Positions 45,664 to 54,366 of a DNA stretch of 64,000 nucleotides are shown here, piece after piece. The DNA is taken from positions 5,292,501-5,356,500 of the forward strand of contig NZ_JAUSYD010000001.1 in the NCBI RefSeq assembly GCF_030816615.1, written 5' to 3'. A program made the translations under genes and the position numbers. The DNA is from Streptomyces sp. B1I3 (GTDB lineage: Bacteria > Actinomycetota > Actinomycetes > Streptomycetales > Streptomycetaceae). The notes beneath the pieces were generated by a model that did no database searches, was not told the origin of the DNA, and saw only the letters and a list, made by a program, of their open reading frames with translations. Numbering within the stretch: the first letter of the stretch is position 1; the number at the start of each line of letters is the position of its first letter.

Positions 45664-46040
45664 GCCGCTCTCCTCGTCCTGGTCCTCGGGGCCTCTCGTC
45701 CGGACCGGGCCCCTGCGCACGTGGGCCCGCGGACGAGGGGCCCTGGTCCCGGCCCTCGCCCCGCCGATGGGCTCCGACCCCACCATCCGGGCGGGAAGGT
45801 GTCAACGTGCGTGGCCGTTGTGGCGGATATTGCCCGATGTGTCACAGGGTGCGAGATATCGGTACCGGCGGGAGACTCGCCGGGTGGCCGAAAACCGCCC
45901 ATACCCGACGTCTGGGGGAACGGAATGTGACCCGCAGCACGTTGAGCTCGTTGTCGTAACGCATATGTCACGTCCACGCCTGCCTCCGCACCAGTTGGGT
46001 AGGCCTGCTGTGTCCTGTTGTCCACGGCCAGGAGGCCACC
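45664..46040. other. divergent intergenic region between GH84 and the malQ operon
   Basis: No gene is supported. TTGTCCACG at 46018-46026 resembles a DnaA box with one mismatch, and GGAGG at 46031 is the ribosome site of the next gene. A clear promoter for either side was not found. Confidence 0.4.
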
Positions 46041-46358
46041 GTGCCCGCTTCCGCGCAGCTTCTGCTCTCCGCCCTCTCCAAACAGGTACCGAACCAGACG
46101 GACGCCGCCGCGCCCTCCGGAGGCGATCGCCTCCCGTCCGTCGCCGCACCGTGGATGATCAGCGAGCTGCCGCTCGCCCACGTGTCGCACCAGGCCGGTG
46201 AACCCGCGTTCGCCGACGCCGCCCCGCTGACCAGCGAGCCTCCGCTCGCCGACGCCACACCTCTCACGAGCGAGCCTCCGCTCGCCGCCGTCGCCCCTCT
46301 GACCAGCGAGCCGACAGCACCCGGCACCGCAGGGGGCATGGAGTCCCCAGGAGTCTGA
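46041..46358 (+). CDS. small repeat-containing protein upstream of malQ
   Basis: Unrecognised protein of 105 residues, Pro/Ala/Ser/Leu-rich, with no membrane segment. Its second half holds three 12-residue units (APLTSEPPLADA, TPLTSEPPLAAV, APLTSEPTAPGT), partly repeated at DNA level. GTG 46041 has GGAGG 5 bases upstream, a strong site, and its stop abuts the malQ ATG with nothing between, so it is translationally coupled to malQ. Possibly a leader whose translation sets MalQ level. Confidence 0.6.
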   Translation: MPASAQLLLSALSKQVPNQTDAAAPSGGDRLPSVAAPWMISELPLAHVSHQAGEPAFADAAPLTSEPPLADATPLTSEPPLAAVAPLTSEPTAPGTAGGMESPGV

Positions 46359-48509
46359 ATGGGCTTGTCCCGGCTCGCCGCACTGCACGGCGTCGCCACC
46401 TCCTTCTCCCCGTCCGCGGACGTCACGGTGTCCGTCCCCGACGACACGGTCACGGCCGTGCTCGCCGCCCTGGGCGTCGACGCCGCCACCCCCGAGGACG
46501 TACGAAGATCCCTCGCCGCGGCCGAGTCGGCGGCGGCCTCCCGACTGCTTCCGCCGACGGTGGTGGTCTGGTCGGGAGAGCCGCTGCCGCCGGCGCTGGC
46601 CGCGCTGCCGCCCGGCGCGGCCCTGACGGTCGACCTGGAGCCGGGAAGCACCGACGCGTCGCAGCCGCTGCGGATGCGGGTGCCCGGACCGGAAGGGGCG
46701 CCTCCCGCCGCAGGCGAGCCCACCGCCGCCTGCTGGTGGACCGAACCGCCCCTGGGGGTCCACCGGCTGACCGCCCGTACGCCCGACCACCGCCACGCCA
46801 CCGCCGTACTCGTCGTCGCACCGGACCGCGTACCCCAGCCTCCGGCCCGCACGCACGGATTCCTCGTCCAGCTGTACTCGCTGCTCTCCGCCCGCTCCTG
46901 GGGCATGGGCGACCTGGGCGACCTGGCCGACCTCGCCGCCTGGTCGGGGCGCACGCTGCAGACCGGGTTCGTCCAGGTCAACCCGCTGCACGCCGCCGTA
47001 CCCGGCAGACCCACCGACCCCTCCCCCTACCGCCCCTCGTCCCGGCGCTTCCCCGACCCCGTCCACCTGCACATCGAGTCGATCCCCGAGTACGGGCACG
47101 TGGCCGAGCCGGGCCGGGCGCTCCTGGACGACCTGCGCCAGGAGGCCGCGGCCCTGCGCGAGGCCGTGCTGAACAAGGGCGCGCTGATCGACCGGGACGC
47201 CGTCTGGGCGCTCAAGAGGCAGGCCCTGGAACTCATCCACCAGGTCCCCCTCACCCCCGGCCGCCGCGCCGCCTACTGCGACTTCCTCGCCGAGCAGGGA
47301 CAGGCCCTGGAGGACCACGCGCTGTGGTGCGCCCTGGCCGAGGTGCACGGCCCCCGGTGGCGCGGCTGGCCCGCCGGACTCCGCGACCCGCGCTCCCTCC
47401 TGACCACCCGCGCCCGCACCGAACTCCTGGACCGGGTCGACTTCCACTGCCGGCTCGCCTGGCTGACGGACACCCAGCTCGCCACCGCCCAGAGCGCCGC
47501 CCGGGAGTCCGGGATGGCCGTCGGGATCGTCCACGACCTCGCCGTCGGCGTCCACCCCGACGGCGCCGACACCTGGGCCCAGCAGGACGCCTTCGCCCAG
47601 GGCATGTCCGTCGGCGCGCCCCCGGACGCCTTCAACGCGCACGGCCAGGACTGGGGGCTGCCGCCGTGGCGCCCCGACGCACTGGCCGCCTCCGGCTACG
47701 CCCCCTACCGCGCCCTCCTGCGCGGTCTCCTCGCCCACGCCGGGGCCCTGCGCATCGACCACGTCATGGGCCTCTTCCGGCTCTGGTGGGTCCCCGAGGG
47801 CCGCCCGCCCACCGAGGGCACCTACGTCGCCCAGGACGCCGACGCGATGCTCGCCGTCCTCGTCCTGGAGGCACAGCGCGCCGGTGCCGTCGTCATCGGG
47901 GAGGACCTCGGGACGGTCGAGCCCGGCGTACGGGAGGTGCTCGCCCGGCGCGGGGTGCTCGGCACCTCCGTGCTCTGGTTCGAGCGCGACTGGGGCGGTA
48001 CGGGGCGGCCGCTGCCCCCGGAGGAGTGGCGCGAGGACTGCGTGGCCACGGCGACCACCCACGACCTGCCGTCCACCGCCGCCCGGCTGACGGGCGACCA
48101 CGTGACGCTCCGCCACCGCCTCGGGCTGCTCACCCGCCCCCTGGAGCAGGAGCTCGCCGAGGACGCCGCCGACACCACCGAGTGGCTCGCCTACCTGGCC
48201 CGGCTGCGGATGCTGCCGGAGGGCGAGCGCGACGAGGAGGCCGCCGTCCGCGCCGTCCACCGCTTCCTGCTGCGCACCCCGGCCCGCATGGCCGGGGTCT
48301 GGCTCCCGGACACCGTGGGCGACCGCCGCCCGCAGAACCTCCCGGGCACCTGGGACCAGTACCCCAACTGGCGCCTGCCCGTCGCCGACGCGGAGGGCCA
48401 CCCCGTCACCCTGGAGCAGATCGCCACATCGCCCCGACTGCACCGGCTGATGGACGTCCTGAGGCCCCGGAGGCCTCGTACGGCACCCCCGGACGCGCGC
48501 CGCTCCTAG
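46359..48509 (+). CDS. malQ: 4-alpha-glucanotransferase (amylomaltase)
   Basis: GH77 enzyme of 716 residues that disproportionates maltodextrins in the cytoplasm. Besides a non-catalytic N-terminal region (1-150) it has the barrel motifs LYSLLSARSWGMGDLGDLAD, FVQVNPLHA, LRIDHVMGLFRLWW with the nucleophile Asp, GAVVIGEDLG with the acid/base Glu, and TTHDLPSTAA with the third carboxylate. ATG 46359 directly follows the small gene stop (AGGAG upstream). Length is normal for actinobacterial MalQ. Confidence 0.93.
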   Translation: MGLSRLAALHGVATSFSPSADVTVSVPDDTVTAVLAALGVDAATPEDVRRSLAAAESAAASRLLPPTVVVWSGEPLPPALAALPPGAALTVDLEPGSTDASQPLRMRVPGPEGAPPAAGEPTAACWWTEPPLGVHRLTARTPDHRHATAVLVVAPDRVPQPPARTHGFLVQLYSLLSARSWGMGDLGDLADLAAWSGRTLQTGFVQVNPLHAAVPGRPTDPSPYRPSSRRFPDPVHLHIESIPEYGHVAEPGRALLDDLRQEAAALREAVLNKGALIDRDAVWALKRQALELIHQVPLTPGRRAAYCDFLAEQGQALEDHALWCALAEVHGPRWRGWPAGLRDPRSLLTTRARTELLDRVDFHCRLAWLTDTQLATAQSAARESGMAVGIVHDLAVGVHPDGADTWAQQDAFAQGMSVGAPPDAFNAHGQDWGLPPWRPDALAASGYAPYRALLRGLLAHAGALRIDHVMGLFRLWWVPEGRPPTEGTYVAQDADAMLAVLVLEAQRAGAVVIGEDLGTVEPGVREVLARRGVLGTSVLWFERDWGGTGRPLPPEEWREDCVATATTHDLPSTAARLTGDHVTLRHRLGLLTRPLEQELAEDAADTTEWLAYLARLRMLPEGERDEEAAVRAVHRFLLRTPARMAGVWLPDTVGDRRPQNLPGTWDQYPNWRLPVADAEGHPVTLEQIATSPRLHRLMDVLRPRRPRTAPPDARRS

Positions 48510-48517
48510 GCGTTCGC

Positions 48518-48529
48518 TACGTTTGCACC
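48518..48529 (+). promoter_or_regulatory. -10 hexamer of a probable leaderless transcript
   Basis: TACGTT (48518-48523) ends 6 bases before GTG 48530, and no ribosome site precedes that start, so transcription may begin at the start codon. The -35 is not convincing. Confidence 0.4.
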
Positions 48530-48760
48530 GTGGACAAGAAGAACGCTATGCGCGCCGGCGCCGTCGCGGCCGGTACGACGCTGATGATGCTGCTCATGTC
48601 GTCCCCCGCGCTCGCGCTCACGCGTGACGACGGTGACGACCCGGGCCCGGGCCTGAGCGTGATGGAGACGCTCGGCCTCTACGTCGCGGCGCCCATCGTC
48701 CTGTTCCTGGTGATCGTTGGCCTCGTCATGGTCCTCGACAAGTCCAAGAAGCAGGCCTAG
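48530..48760 (+). CDS. small single-pass membrane protein
   Basis: Unrecognised 76-residue protein starting GTG 48530 (MDKKNAMRAG). It has a signal-like hydrophobic stretch (AAGTTLMMLLMSSPALALT), a short acidic loop (DDGDDPGPG), a clear transmembrane helix (VAAPIVLFLVIVGLVMVL) and a basic tail ending KSKKQA. If the first stretch is cleaved it is single-pass with a cytoplasmic tail. No ribosome site precedes the GTG. Confidence 0.7.
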   Translation: MDKKNAMRAGAVAAGTTLMMLLMSSPALALTRDDGDDPGPGLSVMETLGLYVAAPIVLFLVIVGLVMVLDKSKKQA

Positions 48761-48838
48761 AGACGCTTCGCGGGTGCGCCGCCGGTACCTCGTACCGCGC
48801 GGCGCACCGGCATGTCCGGGCCCGGGTAGGTTTCGGCC

Positions 48839-49762
48839 ATGACCGAGTGGGACGTCAAGAAGCTCCGCATCCTGCGCACCCTGCGTGACCGGGGCACGGT
48901 CACCGCGACGGCCGAGGCCCTCCTGATGACCCCGTCGGCCGTCTCGCAGCAGCTCACCAACCTGTCGAAGCAGCTCGGGGTGCCGCTCCTGGAGGCCCAG
49001 GGCCGCCGGGTACGGCTCACCGACGCGGCGCACCTCGTGCTGCGCCACGCGGAGACGGTCTTCGCCCAGCTGGAACGGGCCGACGCCGAGTTGACCGGCT
49101 ATCTCCGTGGCGAGGCGGGGCAGGTGCGGGTCGGTGCCTTCTCGACGGCGGTCCCCGCCCTCGTCGTACCCGCGGTGCGGCTCCTGCGGGCGGAGGACCG
49201 GCCGGGTCCCGACGTCCGCGTACGGGAGGCGGAGGCCGCACAGGCGTACGAGCTGCTCTCGGCCGGTGACGTGGACCTCGCGCTCTCCCTGGCGGCGCAC
49301 GCCCCGACGGCGCGCGACCCCCGGTTCACCCTGCTGCCGCTGCTCGCCGATCCGCTGGACGTGGCCCTGCCGGCGGACCACCCCCTCGCCCGGGCCCCCG
49401 GTCTGCGCCTGGCCGACCTGGCATCCGAGCCCTGGATCTTCGGGGGGTCGGGTCCCTGGTCGCAGATCACGACCGCCGCCTGCGAGGCGGCGGGCTTCGT
49501 GCCCGAGCAGGCCCACAGCGCCTCCGGCTGGACCGCCATCCTCGCCATGGTCGAGGCGGGCATGGGCGTCGCGCTGATCCCCCGGATGGCCTCGGCGCCC
49601 GACCGTCCCCGCGCGGGCGTCGCCATGCGGGTCCTGGACGCCGACCGGCCGCACCGCCATGTCGTGGCGGCGGTGCGGCAAGGAGCCGAGCAAGGCCCCG
49701 CGGTGGCCCGGGTGCTGGCGGCGCTGCGGCGGGCGGCCGCAGCATCTGTTAAGCAGTCCTGA
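48839..49762 (+). CDS. LysR-family transcriptional regulator
   Basis: LysR regulator of 307 residues. The N-terminal HTH is VKKLRILRTLRDRGTVTATA-EALLMTPSAVSQQLTNLSKQ, followed by a substrate-binding domain with GEAGQVRVGAFSTAVPALVV. A -10-like TAGGTT ends 6 bases before ATG 48839 and there is no ribosome site, so it may be leaderless. It reads toward the allantoicase gene 59 bases downstream and is a candidate regulator of it, though allantoin genes in Streptomyces are usually under the IclR-type AllR. Confidence 0.9.
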   Translation: MTEWDVKKLRILRTLRDRGTVTATAEALLMTPSAVSQQLTNLSKQLGVPLLEAQGRRVRLTDAAHLVLRHAETVFAQLERADAELTGYLRGEAGQVRVGAFSTAVPALVVPAVRLLRAEDRPGPDVRVREAEAAQAYELLSAGDVDLALSLAAHAPTARDPRFTLLPLLADPLDVALPADHPLARAPGLRLADLASEPWIFGGSGPWSQITTAACEAAGFVPEQAHSASGWTAILAMVEAGMGVALIPRMASAPDRPRAGVAMRVLDADRPHRHVVAAVRQGAEQGPAVARVLAALRRAAAASVKQS

Positions 49763-49772
49763 AAGAACCGTA

Positions 49773-49784
49773 CGAAAACTTTCG
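49773..49784. promoter_or_regulatory. inverted repeat upstream of allantoicase
   Basis: CGAAA-AC-TTTCG, placed 38 bases before the allantoicase ATG and 11 bases after the LysR stop. Candidate operator; the binding protein is unknown. Confidence 0.35.
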
Positions 49785-49821
49785 ATGGACCTGATGGGTC
49801 GTGGGGTACGACAGTCGTTCC

Positions 49822-50970
49822 ATGACCACCGACGCGAACGAGACCGCATTCCACGACACCGACCCCCATGCCAATGACGCGGCCCCCTACGGCGGCGGCG
49901 ACCCGTACGCCGACTACCGCACCGCCACCGACCTGCCCTTCACCGACCTCGTCGACCTCGCGGACCGCCGGCTCGGCGCGGGCGTGATCGCCGCCGGCGA
50001 CGAGTTCTTCGCCGAGCGCGAGAACCTCCTGATCCGCGAGCCCGCCGTCTTCGACCCCGAGCGCTTCGGCCACAAGGGCAAGATCATGGACGGCTGGGAG
50101 ACCCGCCGCCGCCGTGGCACCGACGGCGCCCACCCCTTTCCCGCCCCCGACGACCACGACTGGGCGATCATCCGGCTCGGCACCCCCGGCGTCATCCGGG
50201 GCATCGTCGTCGACACCGCGCACTTCCGGGGCAACTACCCCCAGCGCGTCTCCGTCCAGGCGACCGCCGTCGAGGGCGCCCCGAGCCCCGACGACCTCCT
50301 CGCCGACGACGTGAAGTGGGAGGAGCTCGTCCCGCCGACCCCCGTACGCGGCCACGCGGCCAACGCCTTCGAGATCACGGACGACCACCGGTACACCCAC
50401 GTCCGCCTCTGCCAGCACCCCGACGGAGGCATCGCCCGCCTCCGCGTCCACGGCGAGGTCGTACCCGACCCGGCCTGGCTCGCGGCACTGGGAACGATCG
50501 ACCTGATCTCGATCCTCAACGGCGGCACGTACGAGGACGCCTCGGACCGCTTCTACTCCTCACCGGCGCAGATCATCCTGCCCGGTACCTCCCGCAAGAT
50601 GGACGACGGCTGGGAGAACCGCCGCCGCCGGGTCCGCGACACCAACGACTGGGTCCGCTTCCGCCTGCCCGCCCAGGGCGCGGTGCGCGCGGTCGAGATC
50701 GACACCGCCTATCTCAAGGGCAACGCGGCAGGCTGGATCAGCCTCCACGGCCGCGACGGCGAGACCGGCGAATGGTTCGAGATCATTTCCCGCACCAGAC
50801 TGCAGCCGGACACCCTGCACCGCTTCGTCCTGGACGCCGAGGCCGTGGTCACCCACGTACGCCTCGACGCCTTCCCCGACGGCGGAGTGGCCCGCATGCG
50901 CCTGCACGGGTCCCTGACGGAGGCCGGAACGGCCGATCTGACCCGCCGCTACGAGCGATCCGCCTCGTAG
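49822..50970 (+). CDS. alc: allantoicase
   Basis: Converts allantoate to ureidoglycolate and urea in purine nitrogen salvage. 382 residues with the family internal duplication: two jelly-roll halves, each with a K-M/I-x-DGWE-R-R-R motif (KIMDGWETRRRR near residue 89 and KMDDGWENRRRR near 260). Each half also has an H/IDTA-x-F/L-x-GN strand (VDTAHFRGNYP, IDTAYLKGNA) and a DGG-x-ARLR/MRLHG end. ATG 49822 was preferred to GTG 49801. Preceded by a LysR gene and a palindrome; followed by a strong bidirectional hairpin. Confidence 0.93.
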   Translation: MTTDANETAFHDTDPHANDAAPYGGGDPYADYRTATDLPFTDLVDLADRRLGAGVIAAGDEFFAERENLLIREPAVFDPERFGHKGKIMDGWETRRRRGTDGAHPFPAPDDHDWAIIRLGTPGVIRGIVVDTAHFRGNYPQRVSVQATAVEGAPSPDDLLADDVKWEELVPPTPVRGHAANAFEITDDHRYTHVRLCQHPDGGIARLRVHGEVVPDPAWLAALGTIDLISILNGGTYEDASDRFYSSPAQIILPGTSRKMDDGWENRRRRVRDTNDWVRFRLPAQGAVRAVEIDTAYLKGNAAGWISLHGRDGETGEWFEIISRTRLQPDTLHRFVLDAEAVVTHVRLDAFPDGGVARMRLHGSLTEAGTADLTRRYERSAS

Positions 50971-50979
50971 CCCCCGCTC

Positions 50980-51023
50980 CCGCCCGGCGGACGGCTGCGC
51001 CTCTGCGCCTGCCCGCCGGGCGG
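50980..51023. terminator. bidirectional terminator between alc and pepN
   Basis: CCGCCCGGCGG (50980-50990) pairs with CCGCCGGGCGG (51013-51023), lying between two convergent genes. Confidence 0.65.
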
Positions 51024-51033
51024 TTACCAACCT

Positions 51034-53610
51034 CTAGGCGGTGGCCGCCGCCGCGTCCGCCGCCTGGGCTTTGAGCGCGCGCTCGACGCCCGCACGGGAC
51101 TCCGACATCAGCCGCCGCAGCGCGGCACTCGGCTGCGCCGACTCCAGCCACGCGTCCGTGGCGTCCAGGGTCTCCTGCGAGACCTGGAGAGCCGGGTACA
51201 GGCCGACCGCGATCTGCTGGGCCATCTCGTGACTGCGCGAGTCCCAGACGTCCTTCACAGCCGCGAAGAACCTCTCCGTGTACGGAGCCAGCAGCTCACG
51301 CTGCTCCGTCTGCACGAAGCCGCCGATGACCGCCTCCTGGAGGGAGTTCGGCAGTTTGTCGGACTCGACGACCGACGCCCACGCCTCGGCCTTGGCCTCC
51401 TCGGACGGCTGCGCGGCGCGCGCGGACGCCGCGTGGCGCTCGCCCGCCGCCGTCCTGTCACGCTCGTACTCGGCGGTGATCTCCTCCTCGTCCAGCAGAC
51501 CGGTAGCCGCCAGACGCTGCACGAACGCCCAGCGCAGCTCCGTGTCCACGGCGAGGCCCTCGATCTCCTGCGTGCCGTTGAGCAGTGCCTGCAGCAGGTC
51601 CAGGTGGAGCGGGCTGCGGGCAGTCGCCGCGAAGGCGCGGGCCCACGCGAGCTGGTGGTCGCTGCCCGGCTCCGCCGCACGCAGGTGCGCCAGCGTGGCC
51701 TCGGTCCACCGGGAGAGGCCCGCCTCGCGCCACTCGGGCGCCGCGTACAGGTCCAGCGCCAGCTTCACCTGGCGGTGCAGCGACTGGACGACGCCGATGT
51801 CCGACTCCTTGCCGATCCCTGAGAGGACCAGCGCCAGGTAGTCCCGCGTCGCCATTTCGCCGTCGCGCGTCATGTCCCAGGCGGAGGCCCAGCTCAGGGC
51901 GCGCGGCAGGGACTCCGCGAAGTCACCCAGATGCGCGGTGACGACCCGCAGCGACTCCTCGTCGAGGCGGACCTTCGCGTACGACAGGTCGTCGTCGTTG
52001 AGCAGGACGACCGCCGGGCGGGCCGTGCCGGCCGGGAAGGGCACCGCGGTGCGCTCGCCGTCGACGTCCAGCTCGATGCGCCGCGTACGGACCAGCTTTC
52101 CGGCCGCGTCGAGGTCGTAGCAGCCGATGGCGATCCGGTGCGGGCGCAGTGTCGGCTCGCCCTTGGCGCCGGCGGGCAGCGCCGGGGCCTCCTGCAGGAC
52201 GGTGAAGGAGGAGACGTGACCGTGTTCGTCGGTCTCGATCTCCGGGCGCAGGATGTTGATGCCGGCCGTCTCCAGCCATGCCTTCGACCAGGTCTTCAGG
52301 TCACGGCCGGAGGTCTCCTCCAGGGCGCCCAGCAGGTCGGACAGGCGCGTGTTCCCGAACGCGTGCGCCTTGAAGTACGCCTGCACGCCCTTGAAGAACT
52401 CGTCCATGCCGACGTACGCCACGAGCTGCTTCAGGACGGAGGCGCCCTTGGCGTACGTGATGCCGTCGAAGTTCACCAGGACGTCGTCGAGGTCCCGGAT
52501 GTCCGCCATGATCGGGTGCGTGGACGGCAGCTGGTCCTGGCGGTAGGCCCACGTCTTCATGGAGTTGGCGAACGTCGTCCAGGAGTGCGGCCACCGGGAA
52601 CCCTCGGCGTACGCCTGGCAGGCGATCGAGGTGTACGTGGCGAACGACTCGTTCAGCCAGAGGTCGTTCCACCACTCCATGGTGACCAGGTCGCCGAACC
52701 ACATGTGGGCCAGCTCGTGGAGGATGGTCTCGGCCCGCACCTCGTACGCCGCGTCCGTGACCTTGGAGCGGAACACGTACTGGTCGCGGATGGTGACCGC
52801 GCCGGCGTTCTCCATGGCGCCCGCGTTGAACTCCGGGACGAAGAGCTGGTCGTACTTGGCGAACGGGTACGCGTAGTCGAACTTCTCCTGGAACCACTCG
52901 AAGCCCTGCCGCGTGACCGCGAAGATCTCGTCCGCGTCGAGGTACCCGGCGAGCGAGGGGCGGCAGTAGATGCCCAGCGGCACCACCTGGCCGTCCTTCT
53001 CGTAACTGCTGTGCACCGCGTGGTACGGGCCGGCGATCAGGGCCGTGATGTACGTGGAGATGCGCGGCGTCGGCTCGAAGGACCAGACGTCGTCCTCAGG
53101 CTCGGGCGTCGGCGAGTTGGAGATGACGGTCCAGCCGGCCGGCGCCTTCACGGTGAAGCGGAAGGTCGCTTTCAGGTCGGGCTGTTCGAAACTCGCGAAC
53201 ACGCGCCGGGCATCCGGCACCTCGAACTGTGTGTAGAGATAGGCCTGTTCGTCGACGGGGTCGACGAACCGGTGCAGGCCCTCACCGGTGTTGGTGTACG
53301 AGCAGTCGGCGACGACCTTCAGCTCGTTGGCGCCGGCCTGCAGGTGCTTCAGCGCGATACGGGAGTCGCGGAAGACGGCGGCGACGTCCAAGGCCCTGCC
53401 GTTCAGCACGACCTCGTGCACGGCCGGGGCGACCAGGTCGATGAAGGTCTCCGCACCGGCTTCGGCGGAGTCGAAGCGCACGGTGGTGACGGACCGGTAG
53501 GAGCCGCCCTCCTGCGCCCCGGAGAGATCGAGATCGATCTCGTACGCGTCCACGGTCAGCAGGCGCGCCCGCTCCTGTGCCTCTTCGCGGGTCAGATTCG
53601 TGCCAGGCAC
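51034..53610 (-). CDS. pepN: aminopeptidase N (M1 family)
   Basis: Zinc aminopeptidase of 858 residues, cytoplasmic. Substrate-recognition motif GAMEN at 264-268, zinc site HELAH at 298-302 with the third ligand Glu321 (WLNESFA), a central beta domain and a long helical C-terminal ERAP1-like half. GTG 53610 has AAGGAG 9 bases upstream. Length fits the 95-kDa PepN of Streptomyces lividans. A second M1 gene lies 6.6 kb further right. Confidence 0.93.
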   Translation of the reverse strand: MPGTNLTREEAQERARLLTVDAYEIDLDLSGAQEGGSYRSVTTVRFDSAEAGAETFIDLVAPAVHEVVLNGRALDVAAVFRDSRIALKHLQAGANELKVVADCSYTNTGEGLHRFVDPVDEQAYLYTQFEVPDARRVFASFEQPDLKATFRFTVKAPAGWTVISNSPTPEPEDDVWSFEPTPRISTYITALIAGPYHAVHSSYEKDGQVVPLGIYCRPSLAGYLDADEIFAVTRQGFEWFQEKFDYAYPFAKYDQLFVPEFNAGAMENAGAVTIRDQYVFRSKVTDAAYEVRAETILHELAHMWFGDLVTMEWWNDLWLNESFATYTSIACQAYAEGSRWPHSWTTFANSMKTWAYRQDQLPSTHPIMADIRDLDDVLVNFDGITYAKGASVLKQLVAYVGMDEFFKGVQAYFKAHAFGNTRLSDLLGALEETSGRDLKTWSKAWLETAGINILRPEIETDEHGHVSSFTVLQEAPALPAGAKGEPTLRPHRIAIGCYDLDAAGKLVRTRRIELDVDGERTAVPFPAGTARPAVVLLNDDDLSYAKVRLDEESLRVVTAHLGDFAESLPRALSWASAWDMTRDGEMATRDYLALVLSGIGKESDIGVVQSLHRQVKLALDLYAAPEWREAGLSRWTEATLAHLRAAEPGSDHQLAWARAFAATARSPLHLDLLQALLNGTQEIEGLAVDTELRWAFVQRLAATGLLDEEEITAEYERDRTAAGERHAASARAAQPSEEAKAEAWASVVESDKLPNSLQEAVIGGFVQTEQRELLAPYTERFFAAVKDVWDSRSHEMAQQIAVGLYPALQVSQETLDATDAWLESAQPSAALRRLMSESRAGVERALKAQAADAAAATA

Positions 53611-53723
53611 GCGGTCATCTCCTTGATCTATGACGTTTTCGGTCATCCTTCCACGTGGGATGCGTACAACGCGATGTCCGTTTTCCGCCGGACCCGTGGC
53701 GTCGTCCGGGCGACGCTCGGAGC

Positions 53724-54236
53724 ATGACCCGCTACGAAGCACTGCCCATCGATCCCACCGCACTCGAGGAGCTCCGAGCGAGCGACGACGCGGGACGCCC
53801 CTGCGCCCCGTACACGGCGACGGAAGGGGGTGAGCCACTGCGCTGCTGCCTGCGGGGCGCCGAGCCGCAGGAGCGGATCGCGCTCGTCTCCTACGCGCCG
53901 CTGCGGCGCTGGGCGGCGCGGACCTGGGCGCGTCCCGGCGCGTACGACGAGCAGGGGCCGGTCTTCATCCACGCCGAGGAGTGCGAGGGGCCGGCGCCGG
54001 ACCGGGCCGGATACCCGTTCTCGCGGGCGGGCGCGCTGCGTACCGTCCGCCGCTACAGCGCGGAGGGCCACATCGTCGGCGGCCGGCTGCTGGAGCTCCC
54101 CGCCGACGAGGAGCGGGGGTACGACGAGGCGCTCGCGGAGGCCTTCGCCGACCCGCGGGTGGCGCTGGCGCACGTGCGGGCCGTGGAGTACGGGTGCTTC
54201 CACTTCGAGGTGCGACGGCATGACGCCGACGGGTAG
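53724..54236 (+). CDS. DUF1203-family protein
   Basis: Hypothetical protein of 170 residues matching the DUF1203 pattern: a start like YEALPID, the core CCLRGAEPQERIALVSYAPL, GPVFIHAEECEG, and the end VRAVEYGCFHFEVRR. Function unknown. Divergent from pepN and convergent with asd. A GGAG four-mer lies very near ATG 53724, so the ribosome site is atypical. Confidence 0.8.
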   Translation: MTRYEALPIDPTALEELRASDDAGRPCAPYTATEGGEPLRCCLRGAEPQERIALVSYAPLRRWAARTWARPGAYDEQGPVFIHAEECEGPAPDRAGYPFSRAGALRTVRRYSAEGHIVGGRLLELPADEERGYDEALAEAFADPRVALAHVRAVEYGCFHFEVRRHDADG

Positions 54237-54302
54237 CACCGATTGTCCTACCTTCACGGCCCTGCGCCGGCACCTCACCCTCTGATCCGGGCGCGGACAG
54301 CG

Positions 54303-54341
54303 CGAGAGGGGCGGCCACCGGACTCCGGTGGCCGCCCCTCT
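54303..54341. terminator. bidirectional terminator between DUF1203 gene and asd
   Basis: Perfect 18-bp stem with a 3-base loop (54303-54320 with 54324-54341, starting GAGAGGGGCGG), between convergent genes. Confidence 0.9.
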
Positions 54342-54366
54342 CGGTGCGACGTCGACGGGGTGGGCG

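Noticed and set aside
46736..48760. Second plus-strand frame of 674 residues through malQ
   Set aside because: Arg/Pro-rich shadow; only its last 76 codons form a real gene starting at GTG 48530.
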